64,000 nt of DNA, from positions 1,789,001-1,853,000 of the forward strand of contig NC_091664.1 of the NCBI RefSeq assembly GCF_042453785.1. Reading direction: 5' to 3'. A model generated the notes under the pieces. The model was not told where the DNA came from and did no database searches. It saw nothing but the letters and a program-made list of their open reading frames with translations. The stretch's first letter is position 1. Every line of letters begins with the position of its first letter. Source of the DNA: Malus domestica (taxonomy: Eukaryota; Streptophyta; Magnoliopsida; Rosales; Rosaceae). This document shows, piece after piece, positions 49,728 to 60,927 of this stretch. A program made the translations under genes and the position numbers.

Positions 49728-52416
49728 TTAATCCTTGTACTTCATGTCGGCCAAGGAGAAGCCGGGCATGTCAAACGAGGCTGAGAACTTCTCGACATCG
49801 GCCTTGAGTTCTTCAATGTCCTTGTTGTTCACCAAACCCTTGTTGAAGTCCTTGAGTAGTTTTCCATGCTCCTTCTGGATTTTCAAGGTGAGAGTTACGG
49901 CCCTGTGAAGGAATTCCCCTATCTTCTCAAAATCCTTCTCAACCAAACCTCTCGAGGTCATAGCCGGGGCACCTGTCGTTAAACCATCACATAACTTGTT
50001 TCAGGACAAATGTAGCAAGGATGTCTATGAACACCGTACTACCATGGTCGATAAGTACAATGTGATATTTCATTCCATGCAGAAATTTATATAGCAGAGG
50101 AAAAGCCAATTTATATAGCAGTTCTTACCGATTCTTACTCCGCCAGGAGCCAAGGCACTGCTGTCACCAAAAACAGCATTCTTGTTCACAGTAATGTTGC
50201 ACAGGTCACAAAGCTTCTCAACCTTGTTGCCTGAAGAACATCATCAAAGAGTTAGAATTGTATTAACAGAAAAAGAAGTGCTCGTGGTCATCACATTTAT
50301 GATTCGAGACAATTGAACACTTTACCTGTCAAACCAAGAGGCCTGAGATCCCACAGAACAAGGTGGTTCTCTGTTCCTCCTGTGACAAGCTTGTAATCCT
50401 TGCTCATCAGGTAGTTTCCAAGGGCAACAGCGTTGGCCTTGACTTGTTTGGCGTATGCCTTGAACCCGGGTGTCATGGCCTGCTTAAGAGCAACAGCTAG
50501 GGCACCGATTTGGTGATTGTGAGGACCACCTTGAAGGGAGGGAAAAACAGCAAAGTTGACCTTGTCTTCAAAGTCGTAAACTGCACCCTCGGGCTGGCCC
50601 TTCTTGGGTGGTTTTGGTCCCTTCCTGTAGAAGATCATACCAGCCCTAGGACCCCTCAAGCTCTTGTGGGTTGTGGTTGTGACAATGTCACAGTACTCGA
50701 AAGGATTTGCAGCTTCCTATACCCAAAGAAAGAGGGAATTAAACACGGTAAACATACAACCTATTACGAGCACAGCAAAGCCAATAATTCAATACTACAT
50801 ACAAGGCTGCACCGATTATGTGTTATGGACAAAAAAACAATGTCACTAATTATTCGAATGCAATGCAATTTAGAGTTACAAATGAAATTTAAGGGTGTGG
50901 TTTCAATGCTATGTAGCACTTACTTAGCCATTGGATTTGATTTCCACAACTATTAGATCTTCTATTTCAATCGCAACCATTCATTTTCCATACCACTGTA
51001 CTATTGAAGAAAAATTGAAAATTTACCCCTGCTATAGCTTAAAGTTGAAACACAGATGCGTAAATCAAAAATTAGATTTTCATGAAACTTCATTGTTTAT
51101 TTAAAAAAGAAAAATTATGGAAATCCGAATCTAGCAAAACGACACAAGTCAATATCCAGGTTTTTAGGAGAGATTTTTCAATGACAAGCATACGGGATGG
51201 TATGCCTACGTGTTATTATACAAATGATGGAATATATGTGTTAAAAAGTTAATTACTTAAAAAATAAAACTTCCCACCGCTTACATAACACGTATAACAA
51301 GTGAGGTACCATTCGTGTTCCCGTGACAATAAAAACACGTGCAGTGCAGATCTCCTTCATAGTTAAATAACCAAAAGAAAATTATTTTTTCCAATTTCAT
51401 CCCCTCAAGAACACACATGTTTTTACTAATTACGTCCATTTCCATTTGCATCCCAGTGAAAAAATGACCCAAATTTATCAGAATTTCCGGAACAAAGATT
51501 TTGATGCAAAACAACATAACCAAAACATTGATAAGTAAATCAAATCAAAGGTGTTCAGATTGGATCATAAGAAATGCGAATGAATACAGATAACAATCTA
51601 ATCGAATCGAAATAAAAAACCAGATCTGCTGAGCCACCCAAGTTAATCACACAAACCCAATTCATAAACATCAAAATTACGCAAACCCATCAGATCTGAT
51701 AAACCAATGACACAGAAGATTCACAAAACAACACATACCTGAGCAGCAACAAGGCCGCTAATGTGAGCCATGTCGCAGAGCAAAAGAGCACCGCACTTAT
51801 CCGCAACGGCGCGGAACCTTGCGTAATCCCAGTCCCTGGGGTACGCACTGCCGCCGCAAATTATCAATTTTGGCCTGAAATCCAAGGCCTTCTCCTCCAA
51901 CTTGTCGTAATCGATGAACCCAGTTGAGGAATTGACCTTGTAAGGCAGACTCTCGAAGTAAATCGAGGTCGCCGAGATCTTCTTCCCTCCGGAAGTGTAG
52001 TACCCGTGGGTCAGGTGACCACCAGAGGGAAGGTCCAATCCCATGATGCGGTCATGGGGCTCGAGGACGGCGGTGTATGCGGCGAAGTTGGCGGGAGAAC
52101 CGGAGTAGGGCTGAACGTTGACGCCCCATTTGGCGGCGTCGAGGTGGAAGGCCTGGAGGGCGCGCGAGCGGCACATGTTCTCGATCTCGTCGATGAACTC
52201 GTTGCCTCCGTAGTAGCGGTTGCCGGGCATGCCTTCGGAGTACTTGTTGGTGAGGGCGCTGCCGAGGGCCTCAATGACGGCGAAGGAGGTGAAGTTTTCG
52301 GAGGCAATGAGCTCGATTCCTCGGCATTGGCGGCGCTTCTCCTTCTCGATGAGGTCGTGGATCTCGGGGTCCACGCTCTCCAGGGAGGAGTTGCCCCACG
52401 CGTTTACTGGTTCCAT
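49728..52416 (-). CDS. Serine hydroxymethyltransferase, cytosolic SHM4-like, four exons
   Basis: This PLP enzyme interconverts serine plus tetrahydrofolate with glycine plus 5,10-methylene-tetrahydrofolate and so feeds the cytosolic one-carbon pool. Exons on the minus strand: 52416-51739, 50716-50326, 50230-50129, 49972-49728. Introns are GT-AG, phases agree, and the total is 1416 nt (471 aa), equal to Arabidopsis SHM4 as I recall it. The N-terminus MEPVNAWGN lacks an organelle transit peptide. Conserved landmarks are [33 protein letters not shown], and the PLP-binding lysine K244 in [11 protein letters not shown]. The C-terminus ends KYKD. The frame is open upstream to 52584, but this runs through a CT repeat and past the TATA box, so the ATG at 52416 is the start. 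Intron 1 (about 1 kb) holds a MITE. Confidence 0.96.
51167..51340. mobile_element. MITE of family G, copy 3, in SHM4 intron 1
   Basis: The left end GGAGAGATTTTTCAATGACA and internal GTATGCCTACGTG pair loosely with the right part (CACGTATAACAAGTGAGGTACC). It is related to 14182-14340 and 18673-18854. It lies wholly in the intron and does not touch splice sites. Confidence 0.5.
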
Positions 52417-52468
52417 GGAGACGGATCGGAGAAGAAGAAAGGAGGAGGAAGAAAAACGGAGGCAGAGA

Positions 52469-52471
<3 letters not shown>

Positions 52472-52513
<42 letters not shown>
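52472..52513. repeat. (GA)n microsatellite in the SHM4 5' leader
   Basis: A GA run on the plus strand is a CT run on the SHM4 coding strand, about 56-97 nt upstream of the ATG and downstream of the TATA box. It is therefore probably transcribed as part of the leader. Confidence 0.9.
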
Positions 52514-52516
<3 letters not shown>

Positions 52517-52552
52517 GGTTGTGGGGTGGTGGTGGCAAACCGACGATTGGGG

Positions 52553-52558
52553 TTTATA
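52553..52558 (-). promoter_or_regulatory. TATA box of SHM4
   Basis: The minus strand reads CCCTATAAACCCC, with TATAAA 137 bp upstream of the start codon and just upstream of the CT tract. This is a good core promoter placement. Confidence 0.6.
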
Positions 52559-54254
52559 GGGCTTGCATTTGCTGAAAATACCATTTTGTCCTTTTGGGAT
52601 TGTTATGTGTGGTTGGTAATGTGGATTAGTGGCTTCATCCTCCATTTCACAATGCCTTTCTGTTTTTTCTTTTTTTGGTCAATTAGGTTTTTCATTTTCT
52701 TATTCAAAAGGATTTTTTTGTTTATTACAAGCTAATAATATTATAATTTAGAATAGAAACGAAAATGGTTTGAATTCGAGACGCGATAATTTGAAAATGA
52801 TAACTTAATTCGATATAAGGTACTCGGCCAATTGTTATTCACAAGGACTTTTAAGATTTCAACATTCTTTTACTATTTTACTATTTTTATCTCTCAAACA
52901 TTTTTAGAAGTATACAACGAGCTAGCTCGCTTTGACCCAACCGATTTACGATTGGTGTAATCGTATTTTGTATGAGTCTATTCATAAATTGGTCAATTTG
53001 GGTATTTTGTATTACGTTTTCATTTCCAAAAGTTTTGGGATGTTTTTGTATTGTCTTTGGACTTCGGGCCTTTTGTTTTAAGTTGTTATACACAACTCAA
53101 ACTAAAAAGCCAATGGGGATATAGTACCTCATGTTTAAAGATTAATTACATTATTGCATCGATTTATAGAGTTTCTAATATGACATATAATAAGAGTAAA
53201 ACATTCATATAAGAACTCTCATTTGATCGCGTTTACTGAACTAACGCTCCATTTAGCATCTACATACTTAGTAACTTCATACAAATGACTTGACATGAAT
53301 TACTCTTTTGAATTAGAAGACATAATATGTACATATCATTACAGATACAATTAGGAACATTTAGATATGAGTATGACTGTATGAGAGAGAAATGTCTTAT
53401 AAATCTGACTTTTTTAGATTATATTCTCTCATGTTTAAACATATAATTCTTAATGAGATAGTTATAAACAATAACCTTGCATGTTAATTACACTAAATAA
53501 ATTTAATATATGAAATGTTTGTGAATATCTTCTTATAACTGGCTTTTATGGCACACTTCCAATAACCTCTATAGTATTCCAACGAGGTTTTTTCTTTTCT
53601 TTTCTTTGTATGTTCCTACAAATTAAGATTGATAGTTCCTTTTTAGAAACTCGTTAACAGATTTTCTAACAGTTGTACGAAATTCAAATTAAAAAAATAG
53701 TAATAATTAAATGTATGTAATTAAAGTGTTTTTAAATATATTGTATGAAGTTGCAATTGCATCCAAACATGAGAATATAAAATGCAATTTATCCAAATTA
53801 AATTAGGTTACGTTGTTGGTATTTTATAGACTAACAGTTCAAATGGTTACCAAATGCCCTTGAATTCTACTGCTGAATTTGTTCTATAGAGAACAATTGT
53901 AGAAGAGATCTAAAACAAACAAAAAAAAACAATATAATTGTTGAGTCACATTGCATTTTCATTGACGTTCAAACTTTGATCATAGCTCTCAACTGGAACT
54001 TGCCTTTTGGACTAAATTCTTGACCGGACCTTGAGACAAAAGTAGGTTTTAGGAGTTGGTGATGTGGTTCACTACCAACTTGTGAAGAAGAAAATTCATT
54101 CTGCGGTGAGAACATTTTTGTTCGCCACCTTCAATTCCAAGTGATGTTGATGTTCACCCGTTTATTTATCATCATTGGATGAATTTAAATATCAAGACAT
54201 ATTTATGTAGTTGATAAAATAAATCTTAAAATTTAAGCACATCCAATAACAATA

Positions 54255-54575
54255 AGTAGGCCTGTCAAATGGGTCGTGTTTGTCGTGTTTGTATCGCTTC
54301 CATGTCATATTCATTATCTTAACGAGTCATATGATGTCAAACTTATTATATTAGCATATGAGACAATAACCCAATTCGTTAATAGGTCATGTCATTTTGT
54401 GTTGGATTAACAGGTTAAGCAAGATATTATCATGCATAATGTCTAGAGTTGATACATGATATCTTAACGGGTGGTCCGATAACGATCCAACTAGTTAATA
54501 GGTTGATTCAAAACCTGTTATTTTCGTGTCTTTTCATGTTGGGTAAATGGGTCGTGTAAGAAACTGTCAGACTTA
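54255..54575 (+). repeat. Dispersed repeat family R, copy 4
   Basis: The copy has the words GGGTCGTGTTTGTCGTGTTT, TATTCATTATCTTAACGAG, ATCTTAACGGGTGGTCCGAT and GGGTCGTGTAAGAAACTG. It has the orientation of copy 2 and is the reverse complement of copies 1 and 3. It is non-coding. Confidence 0.55.
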
Positions 54576-55244
54576 CTAATAAGTAAAGTGATAAGTATTA
54601 CCACTACTTGAAAATGGTGAGCAAACCGCACTCTTGTGAGGAAGAAGATGGAGGAAATGGAATGATGTAGTCACCATGTCATTGCAGGAGTTGGTGAGAT
54701 GCCGGTTTACTTTGGTTTAGAAAAAGGTTGGGCTTTTGTGGGTTGGTGATGGGCAACTTGGTCAATTACCATGCAAACCAACCCCATAGATGTCGACATT
54801 TTCCTTTTTAACTTTGTGTAGGGGTGGTGTTTCCATTGGATGATGGACTATAACCACCAAATCTCACCTATTTTCTTAATTAATTAATTAATTAATTAGG
54901 ATTTATGTGTGCATTTAAAGTTGATTATTCGAACAGGTGGAATTTTCTTTTCCAATTAAAACAAAATAAAATAGTGGACTGTGATAGGAAGATGCCGGAC
55001 CGTTTTGGCCGCAGCTCACCAAACACGCACCAACCCCCGGCCATCGGAGGAGTTTTTTTGCAAGTCACGTAACAACATCTCCAACCGTCTTTATAATGTA
55101 ATACATTTTAATTATAAGTCCGTTGAATTACGTTACAATTTGAAAAGAAAATTTGGTACATCACAATTTTTTTTCCTCAATCGACTCTATAAATTTTAAA
55201 ATTATATTACTATATAATAGATATAAGTTGATGAATAAGACTTG

Positions 55245-55382
55245 GCTGCTGAAGGTTTCAGCAGGAGCTATTGCTTACACCCAATCTCAGGTGGATACAT
55301 GTCCAAATTTTGATCAAAACTTGGACATGTATCCACCCGGGATTGGGTGTAAGCAAGAGATCCTGCTGAAACCTTTAGCAGC
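55245..55382. repeat. Near-perfect 138-bp hairpin (candidate small-RNA precursor or minimal MITE)
   Basis: Two 62-bp arms (55245-55306 and 55321-55382) are reverse complements with five mismatches. They are separated by a 14-bp loop ATTTTGATCAAAAC, itself partly palindromic. The outermost bases pair as GCTGCT/AGCAGC. No coding is evident. A transcript from either strand would fold into a long stem of microRNA-precursor size. It may equally be a very short foldback transposon. I do not recognise the arm sequence as a known microRNA. Confidence 0.85.
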
Positions 55383-55429
55383 GAAGCATCGTCCTAAGTT
55401 GATCACATGTTTTTTTGTTGTTGTTTAAG

Positions 55430-55650
55430 AACTTGTTTGAATGTATTTTTAAATTACTGAAAATGTTTTTGGTGAAAATATTTTTGAAAACAATTCTTAG
55501 TAAAAATGTTAGTAAATCCTGGAAAAAACACTTAACGTACTTTTTGGGAGAAACATATAACTGGTGCTTATTGTACAAAGTACTTAAAGTACTCTTGGAT
55601 CCAAAAAATATTTTCTCTAAAATCACTTTCAATCATTTTAAAAGCAGATT
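55430..55650 (+). repeat. Foldback repeat family K, copy 2
   Basis: The sequence runs GAACTTGTTTGAATGTATTT at the left to TCATTTTAAAAGCAGATTC at the right. It includes AATATTTTTGAAAACAATTC and GTAAATCCTGGAAAAAACAC. It corresponds to the reverse orientation of 21195-21418. It is non-coding. Confidence 0.45.
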
Positions 55651-56939
55651 CAGATGAGATCTAATTAAGTAATGGTGATACACCAAAACTTGAATAAAAA
55701 TTCTCTAAATCTAACGAGTAAAATATACGAACCGACGGTGCAAAATCGGGTAGTAATCGAAAAGAGAGCTTGCTCTTATTGATGAGGACATAAATGAGTA
55801 CATGAGCAAAGTCCCTTTGATAAAAACGGTGACCTGACCTCCATAAACCCCACATGCACATGCCGATACGCCTCTCCAGCACATCATCAGATCAGATCTA
55901 CGGCTTACTTCCGTTCGGATGCAAAATCTAGAGCCAGTGGTCCCCACGTCTCTCCCCCGACAGTGTGCCAAGCTGGCATTAATTTCATCACGATAGCTCC
56001 ACCCTTTTCACTTAAAGTACGACCGTTACATAAATAAAGTATAAAAGGAATGAGATCTACAACTCCAGCTCATAAAGTATATAATAGGGAATGAGATGTG
56101 TACATATAATGCAGCTACTAGCGAAAATTGTTCTATATTACCGACGTATGACCAACGAAAATTGAAGTCTTGTCATAAAATTAATTAACAGTATGAAAAA
56201 TAATCTAGCTATTTATATGTGAATGTAAAATTCTTTTTTTGTCCGATGTGAAATTTACTTTCAACAAAGACATACATCAGATAAATCATCACAAAAATAG
56301 GAGGAATGCAATGTATGGGCGTTTAGCCCTAATGCTAGTACCATTACAGCCGGTTGAGAAAGACTTTCGTGGAATCGGGATTTCGCTAAGACGATATTAT
56401 AAGGAACATCACAAAAATACTCCGTTGTAAGTAAGTTTCTCTCGAACGTTGTAATATGGTGCGAGCTAGCAGAAAGAGGGCCATATTACATGGATGGTCA
56501 AAGATTTTGTTTGATGAGCTTAATAAAAGAGAAATAAAGACAGTATAACATCCAGTCGGTGAAGGCAAAAAGTGTTTTTTTTTTAATAAAAAAAAAAGGG
56601 TGGGGCCCACGACTCGACCGACGCAAGTTGTCGTAACAGTGACGCCACTGGCAGCCTGTCTGACAGTATACATTTACCAAACCGACACAAATATCACATG
56701 AAACCATGAATTTTTCTGTTTTATCTAATTAAACAGAAAAGAAAATTATGAATTCATTTGGTCTGGGCCAAACTTCATTAGGCCCAATCACATTGTATTT
56801 GGTCTTGGGCTTTTTACCCGATATCTACTGGACCCAAACCACATGGCTTGGACCGTCCAAACATTATTGACTATTTTTTTATAGGAAAACATTATTGACT
56901 ATTGCGTTATGGAAAATACATAGAGATAAATTCTTTCAA

Positions 56940-56987
56940 TTAAGGTAGCCGACCCCACTTAAAGGGAAAATACTTTGTTGTTGTTGT
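56940..56987 (+). repeat. Retroposon 3'-end fragment with (TTG)n tail, second copy
   Basis: GTAGCCGACCCCACTTAAAG and GGAAAATACTTTGTTGTTGT run in sequence here. It matches the minus strand of 5530-5595. It is a LINE/SINE-like tail and not a gene. Confidence 0.45.
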
Positions 56988-58449
56988 AAGGTAGAACTAA
57001 AGGCGGGAATCAAATTGTAGCTTATATACAACTTATTGTTTATTTTTGTAGAATTGTTCTTCAATATATTCCATTATTTGATTTTAATTTTTAAATTTAA
57101 CAAATAAAAATAAAACCAAGAGAAAAAATAAATAGAGTTGCTTAGGAAAAAATAAAATGTGCTATCAATCATTTCACCTTTTAATTTAGATTGTCCATAC
57201 GAGCCATGAAAAAGACTCAACAAAGTACAAAAACATATCCATTCTCTCTTTTACGTCAAACAATACATGAAGTAACTTTGTATCCCCTTATAGTATGGGC
57301 CTTAACTCAAAAATCAAACATATCTACCATGTCTTAATATTAAATATTGTAGTTAGAGAATTTTTGTATAACGATATCACATTAGAAGGAGAGAGATTCA
57401 ATTAAGCTACAACATGAATCGGTCATAAGAGATAGTTTTAAACTCGTTATCCATGCTATTCAAACATAAGATCTCTAATTTACAAATTAAAAGAATATTA
57501 TTAAATAATAATACTACGTGACACTTAAATCAAACAATTGGTTTTCTTGACTGCTTAGTCCTTTATTTATTATTATTAGCTAGGAATTCGATCTTGGTGG
57601 TTTGTTTACTTTTCAATCGTTTTCCTCCCTTCTCCTTGGGAGTTCAGAGTTTGCTTCCAATTTCTTCTTTGTTCATTAAATTATAATAATTTACTCCTAA
57701 AATAAACAATCATTTTTTCTTCATCTTCATGTTAATTGAGATCCAACATTGTTCAAACACAATTGAGTGCACTCGAGTCCACGGTACACGATCGTCCACC
57801 AAGCCACACTCATACACGTGTCACGTAGCTCGAATCACTTATCGGTCGCGAGTTTACTATACCCAACTATCGCTCCCACTCGACCATCACGCCTTTAGCG
57901 ACGACGAGTGAGAGTGTGGGTTGACGTTGATGGTGTGTGGTGGTGGCTGGCTATGGGCATGGGTGGGCGGACTTCGGTGGTTTCTGGTTTTTTTTCTTTC
58001 TTTTCAATTTTTTATTTTTGGTGTTTACATTTTTCTTTTTCAGATATTGACAAAGTTAAATTGAAATTAAGTGATACAACACATGTCTCAAAATAAGTAA
58101 AAAAAGACACGAAGACATAATTTTAGGGACAAGTAATGTTGGATAAATCAACTTTTTAAACTACATTTGCAAGCCATTTGATATCTTACTAGTAAAGAAA
58201 AGAACGTTAAATTATTTAAATAATAATTCAATTATTAACAAACAAATTATATGTTTTATAATAATAAAAAGATTTTTTAATTATTTTTTTCAATTTTATA
58301 TAATTTTAAATAATTATATAAAATTTCAATAAATGATCTCACCAACGTTAACGTTAGCCATTGGAGATAGCAAACAATCCATGGCCTCCCTTATCTGCAT
58401 CGATGAATCATCATTCAAGAAGAGTCCGATCCTCGGCGGATGCTCTATC

Positions 58450-58600
58450 TGAGAATTATAACGATTTATGCATCGTGTTCGTTCATCGTATATTATGCGA
58501 TAAAAAATTATTTTAAATATTATTATTTAAAAATAAACATAAATATTAGTTAATATAAACTGAACGATGAACGAACACGATTTACGAAAATTAGATCCCG
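58450..58600. mobile_element. MITE-like inverted repeat in the SAHH upstream region
   Basis: The left arm (GATTTATGCATCGTGTTCGT, TCATCGTAT) pairs with the right arm (AACGATGAACGAACACGATT). The core is A/T-rich. It lies 214-364 bp upstream of the SAHH start codon and so may overlap promoter elements. It resembles a common plant MITE type with CGTGTTCGTTCATCGT arms. Confidence 0.6.
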
Positions 58601-58705
58601 CATCATCTTCCGTCTACTACGCCAAATAACGTTTCACTCTCATTTACCAGATCCACCAACCCCTCCCACCCCGAAATCTCCACCGTCCATCTCCTCCTCC
58701 CTCCC

Positions 58706-58713
58706 TATTTATA
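58706..58713 (+). promoter_or_regulatory. TATA box of SAHH
   Basis: TATTTATA in the context CTCCCTATTTATACCC is 108 bp upstream of the start codon. This fits a highly expressed housekeeping gene with a short leader. Confidence 0.6.
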
Positions 58714-58813
58714 CCCACTGAATCCCTTACTCTACCCTCGCACTAATCCCTCACTCGCAAAGACAAGCCCTAGTTTTGCAGAGTGAGAGAGATTACCACC
58801 TCCGATACCCGCA

Positions 58814-60475
58814 ATGGCTCTCTCCGTCGAGAAAAGTAGCAGCGGCCGCGAGTACAAGGTCAAGGACATGTCCCAGGCCGACTTCGGCCGCCTCGAGATC
58901 GAGCTCGCCGAGGTCGAAATGCCCGGCCTCGTCTCCTGCCGCACCGAATTCGGACCCTCCCAACCCTTCAAGGGGGCCCGCATCACCGGATCCCTCCACA
59001 TGACCATCCAGACCGCCGTCCTCATCGAAACCCTCACCGCCCTCGGCGCCGAGGTCCGCTGGTGCTCCTGCAACATTTTCTCCACCCAGGACCACGCAGC
59101 CGCCGCCATCGCCCGTGACAGCGCCGCCGTCTTTGCCTGGAAGGGCGAGACCCTCCAGGAGTACTGGTGGTGCACCGAGCGCGCCCTCGACTGGGGCCCC
59201 GGTGGTGGACCCGATCTGATCGTCGACGACGGCGGTGACGCCACCCTCTTGATCCACGAGGGAGTCAAGGCCGAGGAGGAGTTCGCGAAGTCCGGGACTC
59301 TCCCCGACCCGTCTTCCACCGATAACCAGGAGTTCCAGCTCGTTCTGACCATCATCAGAGATGGCTTGAAGACCGACCCCAAGAGGTACCACAAGATGAA
59401 GGACAGGTTGGTCGGAGTCTCGGAGGAGACCACCACCGGCGTCAAGAGATTGTATCAGATGCAGGCCAGCGGCGCTCTCTTGTTCCCCGCCATCAATGTC
59501 AACGACTCTGTTACCAAGAGCAAGGTATGTCTCTCGGGTCTCCTTTTTGCTATCAATTCTGCTATATTATTTAGATCTGAGTTTTTTGGGACCTTGGATT
59601 TGTGCATTGCTGATTTAGATCCGATGGGTTTTTGCTTTTATGTGTAAATCTTATCTGGGTTTTGCTTTAGATCTAATTAGATCCATATTTATATGGGGTT
59701 TTTGCGTTTTTGTGATTGTGCATAACAGTTTGACAACTTGTACGGATGCCGTCACTCTCTCCCCGATGGTTTGATGAGAGCCACTGATGTTATGATTGCC
59801 GGAAAGGTTTCCGTTGTCTGTGGATATGGAGATGTCGGAAAGGGTTGTGCTGCTGCCCTCAAGCAAGCTGGATCCCGCGTGGTTGTGACTGAGATTGATC
59901 CAATCTGTGCCCTCCAGGCTCTTATGGAAGGCCTTCAGGTTCTTCCCCTTGAGGATGTTGTCGCTGAGGCCGATATCTTTGTTACCACCACCGGTAACAA
60001 GGACATCATCATGGTTGACCACATGAAGAAGATGAAGAACAATGCCATTGTTTGCAACATTGGTCATTTTGACAATGAGATTGACATGCATGGTCTTGAG
60101 ACATACCCCGGAGTGAAGCGCATCACCATCAAGCCTCAAACCGACAGGTGGGTCTTCCCCGAGACCAAATCCGGCATCATTGTGTTGGCTGAGGGCCGTC
60201 TCATGAACTTGGGCTGTGCCACTGGACACCCCAGCTTTGTGATGTCCTGCTCTTTCACCAACCAAGTGATTGCTCAGCTCGAGTTGTGGAATGAGAGGAA
60301 GTCCGGCAAGTACGAGAAGAAGGTGTATGTCTTGCCCAAGCACCTTGATGAGAAGGTTGCTGCCCTTCATCTTGGAAAGCTTGGAGCTAAGCTCACCAAG
60401 CTCACCAAAGAGCAGGCTGACTACATCAGCGTGCCGGTCGAGGGTCCATACAAGCCAGCTGCCTACAGGTACTGA
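58814..60475 (+). CDS. S-adenosyl-L-homocysteine hydrolase, two exons
   Basis: The enzyme splits S-adenosylhomocysteine into adenosine and homocysteine, removing the inhibitor of all SAM-dependent methylation. It is a cytosolic NAD-dependent tetramer. Exons are 58814-59524 and 59729-60475, joined by a GT-AG intron in phase 0, giving 485 aa, the standard plant length. Landmarks are the start [20 protein letters not shown], the NAD-binding GYGDVGKG (269-276), the [11 protein letters not shown] region spanning the splice, and the conserved C-terminus KPAAYRY. Exon 1 is strikingly C/G-rich at third positions, whereas exon 2 is less so. The gene looks intact. It is head to head with SHM4, 6.4 kb away, and the two act in linked one-carbon and methyl-cycle pathways. 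Confidence 0.97.
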
Positions 60476-60927
60476 AGAGGGGTCGTCAATGAGACGAGAA
60501 ATGAGAAAAAGAAAACTATATCTGGACGACGGGTTGTTTTTTGCTTTTGATTATTTTCACTTGTGATGAAATGCGGTAGATTTTCTAGGTTTATAAATTT
60601 TGTAGGAGTTTGTGTCGGTGGGTTTCGGAGGGTATGGGATGTGTGAGGGAAAGGGATGATTTAGGTCTCAATGGAAGACCTAGGGGCTTGAATAAGGGAA
60701 TGGGACGGGGGTTGTGTGGGATAATTTCTGCTGCAGCATCACTTGTGTGCTGCATCCGGTTATCTATCGTTTTACTACCAAGAAATGGATTAAAAAAAAA
60801 AAAACTATTTACCGTCATTTGGAGTTTTGGTTCGATTCGTCCTCGGTGTTACGATTGGATTCATTTTGTTTGTTTTTGCGTTTGCCTATCCGATTGCTTT
60901 TGATGTTTGTGAATTTATAAGGTTTTT

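Larger units (their letters stand above)
52600..58440. other. Gene-free region between SHM4 and SAHH
   Basis: SHM4 and SAHH are transcribed away from each other and this roughly 6-kb spacer holds no gene I can support. Repeats recognised are at 54255-54575, 55245-55382, 55430-55650 and 56940-56987. A somewhat G/C-richer patch at 57730-57970 has short frames but no recognisable protein. Confidence 0.45.

Noticed and set aside
52006..52575. A 189-codon frame antisense to SHM4 exon 1
   Set aside because: It is low-complexity Gly/Val/Glu-rich translation opposite a clear enzyme exon and ends in the GA repeat.
52417..52584. An N-terminal extension of SHM4 starting at an upstream in-frame ATG
   Set aside because: The extra part is a Leu-Ser repeat from the CT microsatellite, and the TATA box at 52553-52558 lies downstream of that ATG, so it is unlikely to be transcribed.
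58732..59445. A 237-codon frame antisense to SAHH exon 1
   Set aside because: It is a shadow of the very G/C-biased codon usage of SAHH exon 1 and has no recognisable domain. The same applies to the antisense frame at 59651-60370.
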